Below, one piece after another: positions 1 to 10,819 of a stretch of DNA of 64,000 nt. Origin of the DNA: Mermis nigrescens (lineage: Eukaryota > Nematoda > Enoplea > Mermithida > Mermithidae); contig JAVLUZ010000172.1 in assembly GCA_036768485.1 (NCBI GenBank), positions 1 through 64,000 on the forward strand. Reading direction: 5' to 3'. The notes under the pieces are model-generated. The model made no database searches and was not told the DNA's origin. It saw nothing but the letters and a program-made list of their open reading frames with translations. The position numbers and the translations under genes are program-made. Positions within the stretch are counted from its first letter, which is position 1, and every line of letters begins with the position of its first letter.

Positions 1-146
1 GGGATACAACGGATCCGGGTTTTCCAATAATATCGGATCCGGATCCGTACAATTCAAAATAACGGATCCGGATCTATAAAATTTAAAATAACTGGATCCG
101 GATCTTTAATTATTAAAATAACGGATAATAACGGATCCGGATCCAT
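1..146. repeat. GGATCCGG subterminal array, left
   Basis: About five units of roughly 30 bp, each with the palindrome GGATCCGGATC(C/T) separated by AT-rich spacers such as AAAATAAC. It mirrors the array at 1749-1885. Such arrays at both ends of a hAT element are usually transposase-binding sites; that role is inferred. Confidence 0.8.
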
Positions 147-469
147 GAATATGCATTATGAACGCTTAATTTTCTTAATACTTAAATTTTTGTTCGCGAG
201 TACGGTGCTCATTAGTTTCAGAAGCAGAATTACTGTAGGATGATGAAATAAGCAAAGCTGCATGAGCTTGGTTCAGTGGCCCGGATTGATCTTAATTCGG
301 CTGTAGCTTGAAAAACTGCGAATCTGGCGTCTTCCTCTCATTAATCGGAAATGTCAAAAAGCATTTCTAGTCCTATCTGAAACTATTTTACGGTAGCTGA
401 TAACGAAACTAAATCGCAATGTAATCTCTGCGCAGGAAAGCTTTCCAGAAGCGGTGGAGGGGTACCACC

Positions 470-1220
470 CAGTGTTTCTTTTGTACAAGATCAGTTTGTA
501 CATGTACAAATACGGTCCCCAAACGTCTTTGTACATTTAGTACATGCAAATTTTTGTGTACTATAGTACAGTAGCGATTTTAGTGTGGTGAAACAGGGTT
601 TTAGATCTTTGGTAGTTTATTTTATCTAATTTCTGAGTTTCTGACGCCAAAAATTATTAAAAATTGTTAAAACGGCGCGAAGCGCCGAATAATTTGACAT
701 CTTTCTATTCTGAATGCAAATTCTGATATTTTAAAGATATATAGGACAAACAGTTACTCATTTCGGCGCAGAAGCGCCCGGAAATTTTTGGGAATTTTAC
801 ACCTTTTTACACTTTTTGTCTTCCCAAAAATCTTTTATTCATTTTGTACACACAAATTTTCGGGTACTATAATATGGTACAGTAGCGATTTTAGTGTGTT
901 AAAAACTGAGTTGCTCGACTTTTGGTAGTGTATTTTAGTAATTTTCTGCGTCTCCAAGAGCGAAAATCACTATCATCTTGAAACAGCGCGAAGCGCCGAA
1001 AAATTTGACATTTTTCCTTTCGAAATCCAATTTCTGCCATTATAAAGATATATATAACACACAGTTACTCATTTCGGCGCAAAGCGCCGAAAATTTTTGC
1101 GAATTTCAGACCTTTTTTGCAATTTTTGTCTTCCCAGAAATCTTTGTACATGTACAAAGACGGTCTCGAAAAGTTTTTGTACATCGGGAAAAAATCTTTT
1201 CCGAGTACAAAAAAACGCTG
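470..1220. mobile_element. Non-autonomous hAT element (CAGTGTTT family), 751 bp
   Basis: It begins CAGTGTTTCTTTTGTAC and ends GTACAAAAAAACGCTG, a good terminal inverted repeat. It is flanked by the perfect 8-bp duplication GTACCACC (462-469 and 1221-1228), diagnostic of hAT. The interior holds palindromic GTACAAAGACGG / CTTTGTAC blocks and two copies of the GGCGCGAAGCGCC hairpin motif. It has no transposase; short ORFs in it are incidental. It sits inside the transposase region of the larger hAT at 1-1896. Related copies are at 3563-3939, 9407-9864 and 14641-15461. Confidence 0.9.
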
Positions 1221-1680
1221 GTACCACCTGTATGAAAAAGCGTCTGCAAACTAAGCATGCGGCGGATTATAAAAAGTTCAAAGCAGAGGAGTCCCAGCAG
1301 ATCGAAGAAAAGGAAAGAGGTATTCTTGTCAAGCACAGATTGTAGAAGATTCGCGTCAGGCATGTCTACTTTCCTTTGCAGAAAAACGCGCAGATTGCGA
1401 AGACTGCTTTGAAACATGAAAAACAAAAGGTGCAAATGACAATGGAAGCATGCTTACTTGCTAGATGAAATATTCTATTTTTATGAGAGGATTCCTAATT
1501 AGCTTATGTACGATTTAAGGGTAAAAATGGAATAACGATGATGCAAGATCAATTGATATAGATGAGCGCTTAGTTGAGCTTATGACTTTGAGCAATCTAC
1601 CACTTTCTTTGGTTGCAGAAAAGCTGCTGTTTCTTAAATACAATTTGCCTGTCATTGAATTTGAGTATTAAGTCAATCAA
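1221..1680 (+). pseudogene. Decayed BED-finger hAT transposase fragment
   Basis: Immediately right of the nested MITE the plus-strand frame reads CMKKRLQTKHAADYKKF. This resembles the second half of a BED zinc finger (the L-x-x-H-L-x-x-x-H-P-E-E-Y-K pattern), followed by a Glu/Lys-rich stretch. Another frame at about 1551-1670 reads SNLPLSLVAEKLLFLKYN, similar to the conserved block that follows the BED finger in hAT transposases. Stops and frameshifts separate the pieces, so no product is possible. The position inside a hAT-ended element supports the call. The similarity is judged by eye. Confidence 0.5.
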
Positions 1681-1748
1681 AGTAAAGCTTTTGTCTCATA
1701 ATGATGTTGTTTCTTCAATACAAGGTTTAATGATCTTTTATCACAATC

Positions 1749-1885
1749 TCTTGGATCCGTTTTAAACTGTAAAAATAACGGATCCGGATCTTATTTTTAA
1801 AAATACCGGATCCGGATCTTAATTTTTCAAAATACCGGATCCGGATCCAAAAATAATACCGAATAATAACGGATCCGGATATCCG
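1749..1885. repeat. GGATCCGG subterminal array, right
   Basis: Four to five units containing GGATCCGGATC, separated by TTATTTTTAAAAATACC-like spacers. It is the counterpart of the array at 1-146 and lies just inside the right terminal repeat of the hAT element. Confidence 0.8.
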
Positions 1886-1896
1886 TTGCATCCCTA

Positions 1897-2669
1897 ATAA
1901 AGCAATATTGTTTTTCAACTTTTACTATCACGCAGCATAACAAGACCCAACCTTCCAGAAGCGGGTACAACAAAGGGGTCGAAAATACTAAAGTCGTCCT
2001 TCGTAAGTATTTTTAGGCAAGAATTTCAGCAGTGCTCTGATCTAAAATTTGAATATTGTCGATTAAAATACGTTAGGACAGGCACAGGCGAAACAAACCA
2101 TGGGACGAAGTTTTAAACGAATTTATTCCGTTACTGATTCGCATTTGTTCTCCCCAGGGATGAAAAATAATTTGTAAAACACACAAGGGTCCCCCAGAGG
2201 AAAGAATGAAAATTTCTCAAAGTAGGCCTGAAACAGCATCAAAACAGGTTTCAGCGTACTTTTGAGTTCGGGAGCCGCGGTAACATCCCGAAAGGGACAC
2301 CATTAATTCACCAGTTCCTCAAGTAATGAGATTTCAAGAATAAAAATACGACAGCTGATGTGCGGTCGAGAATTTCGATAACAGACCACATAATTCATAA
2401 AGCCATTTATTTTCATGTAAAGCGATACGAAAAGGCGAGCGCAACAAATTCGCGATTAAAGTTTCATTTATAAATCAACACAGGCATATCGCATTCAACG
2501 CCGCAAATCGCTCGCATCATATTAGGCTTTTTAATAAGCAAAATCAGAAGTGAAAACAACCGGTGCCGAAAAAATTGATAGCTTCGCGATGAAGCGTCAC
2601 GACTTTATTCTTATAATTTTACAATGTGCAGAATAAAACGCCAATATTCAACTTCGGGAAGTCAATGCT
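1897..2669. other. Spacer without recognisable gene
   Basis: No ORF of convincing length or composition and no clear repeat relationship to the rest of the window. It lies between two hAT-type elements. Confidence 0.5.
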
Positions 2670-3433
2670 CAGGGTGGCGCAAATGGTTTCCCAAAAATAA
2701 AATTCCGGGTTTTTCCCGGGTTTCCCGGGTGATTTATGGACAATTTCCAGGTTTCAAATCATGCTTTAAACGCACACTGCCTACGAAGAAGTGTCATGAT
2801 AAGAACATGAAAAGGGATAAGGCACAAGCAACTTTTAATCAAACAAATGCAAATACTACACGAAACGTTTTGGAACAATCACAATTTCTCTTTCAATGAT
2901 GCTAACGAGTTGTCGATAGCAGTTCTCACAGTCTATAATATAGTACAGTAGCGATTTTAGTACGGCAAAACAGGGTTTTCGATCTTTGGTAGTGTATTTC
3001 AGCTAATTTATGGGTTTCTCACGCCAAAAAAATACTAAAAATTGACTTAAAACGGCGCGAAAAATTTAACATTTTTCCATTCTAAATGTAAATTCTACCA
3101 TTTTAAAGATATATAGGATCAGTGGAGGATCTAGAATTTTCTTATTGGGAGGGCGGTATCCCAACTTTTCCAGAAAAAGTCAAACATAAGTCCAAAAATT
3201 TGCTCTTAATGCACAAAATGGCGTTTTTCGGTGTTTTACATTGTATACTTTTACATGAAATCACCCGACGCAATATTTTTCTAAAAAATTTTAAAATGCT
3301 AGACAATTTTGTGCGAAAAAATCATTAAATTTCTTTGACTTTAACAAAAATCTGGCGTGAAGCGTCGAAAAATTTGTGAAGTCAAGGCGGGTAGACGTCT
3401 AGAAGCATGATTTACTGCTTGATTTCCTGTATT

Positions 3434-3453
3434 TATATATATATATATATATA
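3434..3453. repeat. Short (TA)n microsatellite
   Basis: About ten TA units within the hAT-like element at 2670-4839. Confidence 0.9.
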
Positions 3454-3562
3454 GCATTTGATGCGAAACATCGAAATTTTTATTTGAAAATAGAAGAAAA
3501 CTATGCAAAAATAGATGTTAAAATTGTTTTGAAACCTACATGAACAGAAAGTGGCTTCCAGG

Positions 3563-3939
3563 CAGTATTTTTTTGTACAAGGTCCGTTTGTACAAATACA
3601 AAGATGGTCCCTAAAAGTCTTTGTACATTTTGCACACAAATTTTTGGATACGGTAGCGACTTTAGTGTGCTTAAAACAGAGTTGTTCGACCTTTGGTAGT
3701 GTATTTTGGCTAATTACTGGTTTTATGAGGGCAAAATCATTAAGAATCGTCTGAAAACGGCGCGAAGCGACGAAAAATTCGACATTTTTCCTTTCGAAAT
3801 GGGATTTCTGCTATTATAAACATATATAGGACACACAATTCCTCATTAAGGCGCGAAGCGCCGAAAATATTCGCGAATTTCAGACCTTTCGTGCGGTTTT
3901 TGTCTTCCCGAAAATCTTTGCCGAATACAAAAAAACGTG
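3563..3939. mobile_element. Non-autonomous hAT element (CAGTGTTT family), 377 bp
   Basis: It starts CAGTATTTTTTTGTAC and ends GAATACAAAAAAACGTG. The flanks CTTCCAGG (3555-3562) and CTTCCATG (3940-3947) form an imperfect 8-bp duplication. It contains the GGCGCGAAGCGCC motif twice, once mutated to GCGAAGCGACG. It is a shorter, internally deleted relative of the element at 470-1220. Confidence 0.8.
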
Positions 3940-4954
3940 CTTCCATGTCGCCAACAAAGTAAATAAATGTCATTAATAGGTATCATCATGAGAAGTTATG
4001 GTCACTGACGGCCAAAAATCATTGCAAATTGCTTATCCATTCTTTATCTCGCCAAATATTTTTGGCCAATGGGACGGGGAGGCGGCCGCACCCCACCGCC
4101 CCCACTTAAATCCGCCCCTAGATAGGACGAACAATTACTCATATCGGCGCAAAGCGCCGAAAATTTTTGGGAATTTTACATCCTTTTACAGTTTTTGTCT
4201 GCCCCAAAAATCTTCCCAAAAAACAGAGTTGTTCGACTTTTGATAGGGTATTTTAGCTAATTTCTGAGTCTAAAAAGGGCAAAAATCACTAAGGATCGTC
4301 TTGAAACGGCGCGAAGCGCCGAAATATTTGACATTTTCCCTTTGAAATGCAATCTCTGCCATTATAAAGATATATAGGACACACAATTAAGCGCCGAAAA
4401 TTTCTGCGAATTTTAGACCTTTTCTGCAATTTTAGTCTTCCCAAAAATCTTTGTACGTGTACAAAGACGGTCCCGAAAAGTCTTTGTACATCGGGAAAAA
4501 TCTTTGCCGAGTACAAAAAACACTGTTGCAAAAACGTCTTAGCGAACAATAGTACAAATAGCTACTAGCTATATCAAACAAAGAATACATAAATATCAAT
4601 CAACGATGTGACAATGGGCGAGAAGAAAAACGGAAATAAATGCTACATGATAAAATATAAAAACACGTAAACTAGTATGATACTAAAAGCGATAAAAAAT
4701 GTAACATTGTACTATTGATTCAATATTTTTGGTCTCCAAAAAATGAGTTCAAACTAAATTTCTTGACGAAAATCCCGGGTTTTTCCCGGGTGCCGAAAAA
4801 TTCCAGGCTTTTCCGGATTCCCGGGTGATGGCCACCCTGAATACTGATATTACCGTGAATAACAAAGCTGAGAGAAAAAGAAAAGTAAATAAATTTGAAA
4901 GCAAAATTTCACTATGACAAGCATTCGGTTAACTCAGCTATGTAGCTTATTTAA

Positions 4955-5726
4955 TCAAAAACCGAAACAGTAAAATCTCCGATCATATGTACATTTAAGA
5001 TGTCGAGAAGAAGCGATCCGTGTAGAGTAGTGAACGTTCGGAATTTGGCTAAGAGTCGCGGCGGCCGTTTCGGGGGTCAAATCGCGCTGCGGTTCGCAAA
5101 CCATTTCGTAGCCGGCCATAAATTTTTTGACCGCGGCCGAGCGCAACAGCGGCGGCAAATAGACCGCGTGCAGTTGCCAGTGATTGCAGTCGCTGGTCAA
5201 AAAAGCGCCAGTCGGCGCCTGATGCCAACCCATGCTATAAGGGAAGGGGCATTGGAACAGATTGTCGTATTTGGCGAGCAATTCCCGCATAATATCGGTC
5301 AAATCCCAAGTTTCCGACTCGGTCAAATCGGTCAACCGAAGCACGTGGCGTTTTTTGGGCAACAGCATAGTTTCGTAGGGCCAAACGGCCCAAAACGGAA
5401 CAACCGCTAACCAAGAGTCATTTACGCACACGATCCTTTCTCGCCTGCGCAACTCTTGTTCGGCGTAATCGACCAACATGGGTCGACCGTGTTGCCGCCA
5501 GTACTCCATTTGATTAACGTCTTTCGAGCGAGGCTCATTGGGCAAAAATTTTGAACACCAAATTTGGCAATGCGGATGAGGATTCGAGCAACCCATCATA
5601 GAGCCCCTGTTCTCAAAAATTTGGACCCAATCGTAAAGCGGGGCCAATTCTCGCATTTGTTCTTGCCAGCAATTAACTACGGCTCGAACTTCATCGCGAG
5701 TCATAGTTGCCAAGTGCAAGTCCGAC
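4955..5726 (-). CDS. GALT: GALT exon 2 (catalytic part and C terminus)
   Basis: Galactose-1-phosphate uridylyltransferase, EC 2.7.7.12, is a cytosolic Leloir-pathway enzyme. It exchanges UMP between UDP-glucose and galactose-1-phosphate through a uridylylated histidine. This exon encodes residues 121-377 of the spliced protein. Visible hallmarks are [20 protein letters not shown], whose second HPH histidine (residue 173) is the expected nucleophile, followed by CQIW, then [51 protein letters not shown] and KFMAGYEM. All are characteristic of eukaryotic GALT. The acceptor is TTCCTTTCAAATAG|G. The open frame extends upstream to 5782, but those codons belong to the terminal repeat of a MITE and should be intron. 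The stop is TGA at 4957-4955, overlapping ATTAAA, a weak candidate poly(A) signal. No frameshift or premature stop is seen. Confidence 0.95.
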
Positions 5727-5744
5727 CTATTTGAAAGGAATTTA

Positions 5745-6180
5745 GTATATAATTTACGCCCCAGCGTTTTTAGCCGATCCATATAAGCTACACACGACCA
5801 AACTTTACAAGGAGATAGCTATAAGCCTATTGTACTAATATGGCAAAATTGATTAACTTGAGGTGTAAACTTAATGCTTTGAAAAAAATTGAAAAACTTC
5901 AGTTTTCTCTATTTTAAACTTATTTAAAGTTAGTTTTTTTAATTTTTTTTAATGTAGGATGTTGATTGAGTTACAAAAAACTGTTTTGCTTGAAACCCAC
6001 AGAATCGATTACAATTTTTAGATGCCGTTAGTATGTTGTAAACTGTGAGTGTAAAGCAGTAAGTCAAGTTAATCAATTTTGCCAGATTTAGTACAGTAGG
6101 CTTACAGCTATCTCCTTGTAAAGCTCGGTTACTGTAGCTTATATCGATCGGCTAAAAAAATGGGGGGGTAAATTGTATAC
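5745..6180. mobile_element. Palindromic TA-flanked MITE, copy 1
   Basis: A foldback of about 436 bp. The left end reads GTATATAATTTACGCCCCAGCG, and the right end is its inverse, TGGGGGGGTAAATTGTATAC. TA dinucleotides lie directly outside (5743-5744 and 6181-6182), as expected of the Tc1/mariner superfamily. The inner arms contain CTTTACAAGGAGATAGCTATAAG and its inverse. Its left tip lies 18 bp from the GALT exon 2 acceptor, so it forms the 3' end of the intron. Confidence 0.85.
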
Positions 6181-6189
6181 TAGATCTTA

Positions 6190-7120
6190 ATGAGTACCTA
6201 GTCAATTATTACGATACTATCAGCGGCGGATCTAAGATTTTCGTAAGGAGGGCGAAGCTCCGATTTTTACCAAAACAGCAAAAAAACAGAACCAAAAACC
6301 CGCTTTTCAGGTTCATAGTGCGTTTTAACTTTTTTCGCCAATTTACCTTGCCTACTTTTAGCCAAAATAATAAATCCTGGTTCAAAAATTTTGCAGAAAA
6401 TTCCATAATTTTAAGCAATTTATCTCGGCGCAAAAGTCCGAAAAATTTGCGATAAAAATGGCTAAAATCATAAGAACTAAACACATATACTCTTCACTAT
6501 CGGATCCAGGAAAAAATTTGGGGGAAGGGGTTTGGCCCGAAAATAAGAAGTCAGATATCTCGACAACTATTAGGAGATAAGCAAAAATAGAGACAGTTTT
6601 GAGCGTATATCGGCGAGCTTTATACAAAAGTGGAGCAAAATTTCAAAAATTTTTACGGTTATTGAATATTTATCATTTAAACTATCCGCACAACCGATTT
6701 CTCATCATTCAATCATTATACAGATAAAAAATAATTCGGCGCGAACCACCGGAAAAAATTTGAAATATTCCATAAGTTAAGCTCAAATATGAGCAGTTTT
6801 GAGCAGGTTAGGAGATAAAAAATATAGATAAAGAATAAATCCGGCAAAATGTCGTGTTCTTCATGTCATAAGTCAAATTTGAGCTGTATTGAGTGAACTG
6901 AAAGCAAAAACTCTAACTGAACAATAAATCCGGAGCCCGGCGCCGGAAAAAATTGACATGCCCTCTATGTCAATCTGAAATTTGAGTAATTTTCGCGCTT
7001 GGGAAGACGAGCCATACATAAATTAATCCAGCGCGAAGCGCCGGAAAATTAATAGTTTACTACCTCAAAAACAAGGTAGAAACCTGTTTTGGCAGTGTTT
7101 TAGACGCACTTCGCCAATTT
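6190..7120. repeat. GALT-intron element body with ~100-bp tandem units
   Basis: It begins with GGCGGATCTAAGATTTTCG, a decayed CAGTGGCGGATCCAGG-type hAT tip. It then runs through four degenerate units of about 100 bp, each with a (G)GCGC-centred block followed by AAAATTTGACATG and CAAATTTGAGC (near 6738, 6843, 6936 and 7028). The same body is better preserved at 21767-22915. Confidence 0.65.
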
Positions 7121-7532
7121 TCTATTTTTCCCTTTGGGAACCCTTGCGAGGACAACAATTTTATTTTCATTTGAGGAACGGGACGGTCCGGCCCGATGGG
7201 TAGAGTCACACATCTGCCTATTTGTTGCTGATCATATATTTATAATAATTTTTTAATATGTTGTTCAATTTTAAATAAAATTTTATTTTATTTTCTGACG
7301 ATATTATTACTATTTGTTGCCGTGAATACAAAAAGAGCGCAAGAAACACCCTCATTTTTACACTTGGGGGATCAGGGGTGACGCGCTCAAAAGCCCCAGC
7401 AGGGCCTGAGGCGGAGCCCCGAACAGTTTTGTATAATGAAACGTTAAATTGAACGTTAAAACTTTCACAAAATCGACCGAATTATGGTGCTCAACTCTTG
7501 AAAAAACTTAAAATTAACTACCTTCATCCGAA
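7121..7532. other. Intron stretch with a CGCTC...AGCCCC repeat fragment
   Basis: No gene. Positions 7378-7430 carry a repeat (ACGCGCTCAAAAGCCCC, then CGGAGCCCCGAACAG, then TTTGTATAATGA) that recurs near 16113 and 20066. The rest is AT-rich and unremarkable. Confidence 0.5.
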
Positions 7533-7703
7533 GTGGCGGATCCAGGATTTTCCTGAGGGGGGCGGTATCCCTAACGGGGGACGAAATCCTGACTTGGGAG
7601 GAAAAATTAGCGGTTTCAACTCGAAAATCGCTAAAAAATCCTTAATTTTGCGCACTATTTTGGGCCAATGGGGGGGGGGGCCGCCGCCCCCCAAATCCGC
7701 CCC
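7533..7703. mobile_element. Small hAT MITE (GGCGGATCCAGG family)
   Basis: It starts GTGGCGGATCCAGGATTTTCC and ends, inverted, AGGGGCGGATTTGGGGGG. G-rich blocks flank a short AT-rich core with GGTTTCAACTCGAAAATCGC. It is a close relative of 12184-12365 in the opposite orientation. No clean target duplication was found. Confidence 0.65.
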
Positions 7704-8734
7704 TCCTCCTTAAATCAGCCCGTGGATATTATTCAGTCTTAGCAGTATGTGAAATAAAGCAGAAGAAAAAGAAGCAGTCTAAAGCGTTCCTTAAATATTC
7801 GCACAAAAAACAAACTTCGTGAAATAAGCATATTGTTTTGATCAGATGTGGATTCAGGATTTTTGTAAAGGGATGGTGGCCCCATCGTTTTCAAGAACAA
7901 TCAGAAATGGGTCGAAAATCATTATTGCAGTGTAACATAATGTTTTTCTCCAGGTACATAGATGTGAGGGGATAGGGAGGACCATTCCTCAAAATTTTGG
8001 GGGTACGAATTTTTTTTACAGGGGTCTTCCAAAGAAAACAAGTTGAAAATTCTTCAAGCGCATTGGAAAGACACTTTTGAACTGATAAGCCCAACATTTT
8101 CGGGCGCATCGCCCCGGATTTATTGTTTTTGTGTAACTTTGTCTCCCAAACAACCCAACCTCGGCTTCATACCTATTGCTTCTCATTACAAAGAAACATA
8201 ATTGAGAACAAAAGAAGTTAAATAAATTTTCAGCAGGGTCAGCAGGAAAAATAGGACTTTTTAAACATTATTTTGCGCTATTTTTTGGCTTTTATGGGCT
8301 TAGTCCCCCAAAAAATTGGTGTTGGTCCCCTCGAAATAGGACGGCCAGCTACGTGCCTGAAGATTAGATGTTCAGAAATCATCCGTAGAACCATTTCATA
8401 CAACATATTTTTGAATGATTGAAATCAAGGAAACATTCAAAAACACCATTATTTTTGCCTGTCTGCAAGCAGTTGTTGAGATTTCCGACTTAAAAAATTT
8501 AGTCCAACCGCCCCATCGCCGTTTCGCATTATCCATATTATTTTAAAAACAATTGTGGCACAAGATATTTTTAAAAATACAAAATTTTGGACAATTTTAA
8601 TAAAAAAGGCGCTTAAATTTAAGTTTCCGGAAAATTAGTAAAATTTGACATCTGGAGAATTGAGTTACTGCTTCATTTACCGCATTTGTGAACCCAAATA
8701 AGATACATTGAAGCTTATTAGAGGATGGAATCAG
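7704..8734. repeat. Decayed hAT MITE fragments in GALT intron
   Basis: A weak tip ATGTGGATTCAGGATTTTTG near 7848 pairs with an inverted end at about 8346 that reads CAGGCACGTAGCTGGCC on the minus strand. This suggests an eroded element of about 500 bp. Positions 8350-8734 hold no recognisable gene or repeat. Confidence 0.45.
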
Positions 8735-9087
8735 GTCCGTGTCCAGGATTCGGACAAGGGAGGGCGGACCCAACATAAATCGGTCTATATGTCGGAAAAT
8801 TCGTCGGGATAGCTCGCGAAATCGCATTTTTCGACGTTTTTCGACATCCTCTATCCATTAAGAGCATAAAATTCAATCGAAAAATTTTTTCTTACTCAAA
8901 ATGCTTAAAAATTGTGTCGTTTTTGGTCGCGCTTGAGCCAAAATTATGGAAAATACTTTCATATCTAGCGCGAAGCGCCGAAAATTTCAAGATTTTACGT
9001 TTTTCCATCTTTTCGTGCAGTATCTTACCTTTCAAAATTTTTTCCGGCCAAGAATGGGGGCGGCCGTCCCCCCTAAATACGACCCAT
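8735..9087. repeat. Decayed GTCCAGGATT / AAATACGAC element
   Basis: GTGTCCAGGATTCGGACAAGGGAGGGCGG at the left and the inverse-type GGCCGTCCCCCCTAAATACGACCC at the right define an eroded hAT-like MITE of about 350 bp. It contains one GCGCGAAGCGCCGAAAATTT motif at about 8967. Confidence 0.5.
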
Positions 9088-9095
9088 GATGTGAC

Positions 9096-9261
9096 CATAC
9101 GTGGGCAGCAAGGAAATTCTGAGAGGGGGATCAGGATGGGTAAAAATTGCCAAAATATTACTAAAAATAAAATTCTGGGGGCCTACAGTAATCTGAGGGG
9201 AGGGGTTTTCAACTTATGAAGGGGAGGGGGCTCTGCAAACGATCCCCCACACCCATGTGTG
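9096..9261. mobile_element. hAT MITE family A, short copy
   Basis: It begins CATACGTGGGCAGC and ends CACACCCATGTGTG. The perfect 8-bp duplication GATGTGAC lies at 9088-9095 and 9262-9269. It is internally deleted relative to the ~260-bp copies elsewhere. Confidence 0.9.
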
Positions 9262-9406
9262 GATGTGACTCGAAGCCCAAAGATTTTCAGAACTTATGTA
9301 AAACTTAATCTGATGCAAAAATTTAGCTTACAGGCCGTCAAAACAGTAACTACCATACCTGATCTGGGGGTTCATCCGCCAGAAAAATTTTTACCCCCCC
9401 CCGCCC

Positions 9407-9864
9407 ACGCTTTTTGTATTCAGCAAAAATTTTTCCCGATGTACAAAGACTTTTTGGGACCGTCTTTGTACATGTGCAAAGACTTTTGGGCAGACAAAAA
9501 CTGCAAAAAAGGTCTGAAATTCGCAGAAATTTACAGCGCTTCGCGCGCTGAAATGAGTAAATGCGTGTTATATATACCTCCTTTATAATGACAGAAATTG
9601 CATTTCGACAGGAAAAATGTCAAATTTTTCGGCGCTTCGCGCCATTTTCGAGACGATTATTACTGATTTTTGCCCTCAGAAACCCGGAAATCAGCTAAAA
9701 TACACTACTAAAAGTGGATCAGCTCTGTTTTTACCACACTAAAATCGTTAACGTATTATATTATAGTACCCAAAAATTTATGTGTACAAAATGTACAAAG
9801 ACGTTTAGGGACCATCTTTGCACATGTACAAAGGACCTTGTAAAAAAAGACACTGCCCCAGAAT
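9407..9864. mobile_element. Non-autonomous hAT element (CAGTGTTT family), inverted copy
   Basis: The left end reads CACGCTTTTTGTATTC and the right end TTGTAAAAAAAGACACTG. The interior matches 470-1220 in reverse: GATGTACAAAGACTTTTTGGG, then CTTTGTACATGTGCAAAG, and GGCGCTTCGCGCC. No clean duplication is visible, so one end is probably slightly eroded. Confidence 0.75.
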
Positions 9865-10398
9865 TCGCGATTTTCCAAAAGTATCCAAAAATTTCCTCAA
9901 AATTCGCAGAAAAGGTGCATTTTAAGCGTTTTAACCATCTATTTGTTCAAAATTGTCAAATTTTCCGCGCGTAACGCCATATACTCATGTTTTAACTATT
10001 CTGTCCACTTTATTAGACTTTATTTTAATTTTTTCGAATTTTTTCGGGTTTTTATGCTCTAGAAAGATAGAGCATCGTCAGAAACGTCGAAAACGATGTT
10101 TTTGACGCGTACCCACTATTTTTTGGTCCAGAGAAGGCACTTCAAAATTTCACCCCCATAGAATTCCCATGCTGTGTATGTATGGTAACTACATATAACT
10201 AATAGGGTAGGAAAAAGCAAATATTACGATAAACGAAGGCATTTAGCTGCGGGGATAGAAGGGAGAATTGACTAGTAAATACTTTGAAATTGTGGAATTA
10301 CAAGCATTTTTAACACGGATCCCCAACTAAAAAAAATTTAAAATTTATAGGCTCATTCCCAAGATCGTCAGAATATATTTTAGTACACTTTTGGGATC
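9865..10398. other. GALT intron stretch without gene
   Basis: AT-rich. It contains a fragment near 10060-10130 (AGAAAGATAGAGCATCGTCAG) that recurs inverted near 13530, and in variant form near 27015, showing it is transposon debris. Confidence 0.5.
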
Positions 10399-10400
10399 TA

Positions 10401-10819
10401 GTATACAATTTACCCCAGCGTTTTTTAACCGATCCACATAGCTACAGTAACCTAAACTTTACAAGGAGATAGCTATAAGCCTATTGTACTAATCTGGCAA
10501 AATTGATTAACTTATGGTGTAAACTTACTGCTTTAAAAAATTTAGAAAAACTTACTTTACTTTACTTTAAACTTACTTTTTTAATGTAGGATGTTGATTG
10601 AGTTACAAAAAACTGCTTTGTTTGAAACCCACCGAATCGTTTACAATTTTTACATGCCGTTAGTACGTCGTAAACTGTGAGTGTAAAGCAGTAAGTTTAC
10701 ACCGTAAGTTAATCAATTTTGACAGATTAGTACAATAGGCTTATAGCTATCTCCTTGTAAAGTTTGGTTATTGTAGCTTACGTGGATCGGCTAAAAACGC
10801 TGGGGGGTAAATTGTATAC
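10401..10819. mobile_element. Palindromic TA-flanked MITE, copy 2
   Basis: 419 bp, starting GTATACAATTTACCCCAGCG and ending in the exact inverse GGTAAATTGTATAC. It is flanked by TA at 10399-10400 and 10820-10821. It is closely similar to 5745-6180 along its whole length, including CTTTACAAGGAGATAGCTATAAG arms and a shared loop with GTAGGATGTTGATTGAGTTAC. Confidence 0.9.

Larger units (their letters stand above)
1..1896. mobile_element. hAT-type DNA transposon remnant, nearly full length
   Basis: The right end reads, on the minus strand, TAGGGATGCAACGGAT. The first bases of the window repeat this as GGGATACAACGGAT, so the left end lies about two bases before the window. Both ends carry subterminal arrays of the palindromic unit GGATCCGG. 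TAGGG tips and subterminal repeats are typical of the hAT superfamily. The interior holds a decayed BED/hAT transposase (1221-1680) and a nested hAT MITE (470-1220). The left target duplication is outside the window, so the 8-bp duplication expected of hAT cannot be tested here. Confidence 0.7.
2670..4839. mobile_element. hAT-like element with CAGGGTGGC ends
   Basis: The left end reads CAGGGTGGCGCAAATGG and the right end, on the minus strand, CAGGGTGGCCATCACCCGGG. Both ends carry CCCGGGTTTTTCCCGGG blocks, and CAGGGTGGCC ends are common among hAT elements. No 8-bp target duplication could be matched, so the boundary is inferred from the terminal repeats alone. The interior is about 2 kb of other repeats: a nested CAGTGTTT-family MITE (3563-3939), a truncated relative ending near 4531, and a (TA)n tract at 3434-3453. 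No transposase is recognisable. Confidence 0.55.

Noticed and set aside
1106..1435. 109-residue minus-strand open frame with PCTKTFRDRLCTCTK-type motifs, repeated in other places
   Set aside because: It is produced by the palindromic GTACAAAGAC blocks of the CAGTGTTT hAT family.
5000..5410. 136-residue plus-strand open frame opposite GALT exon 2
   Set aside because: It is the antisense shadow of a conserved exon. The peptide is Arg/Gly/Gln-rich with no family features.
5727..5782. Upstream extension of the GALT exon 2 frame to an ATG at 5782
   Set aside because: Those codons are the terminal repeat of a MITE and precede a good splice acceptor. Exon 1 supplies the missing residues.
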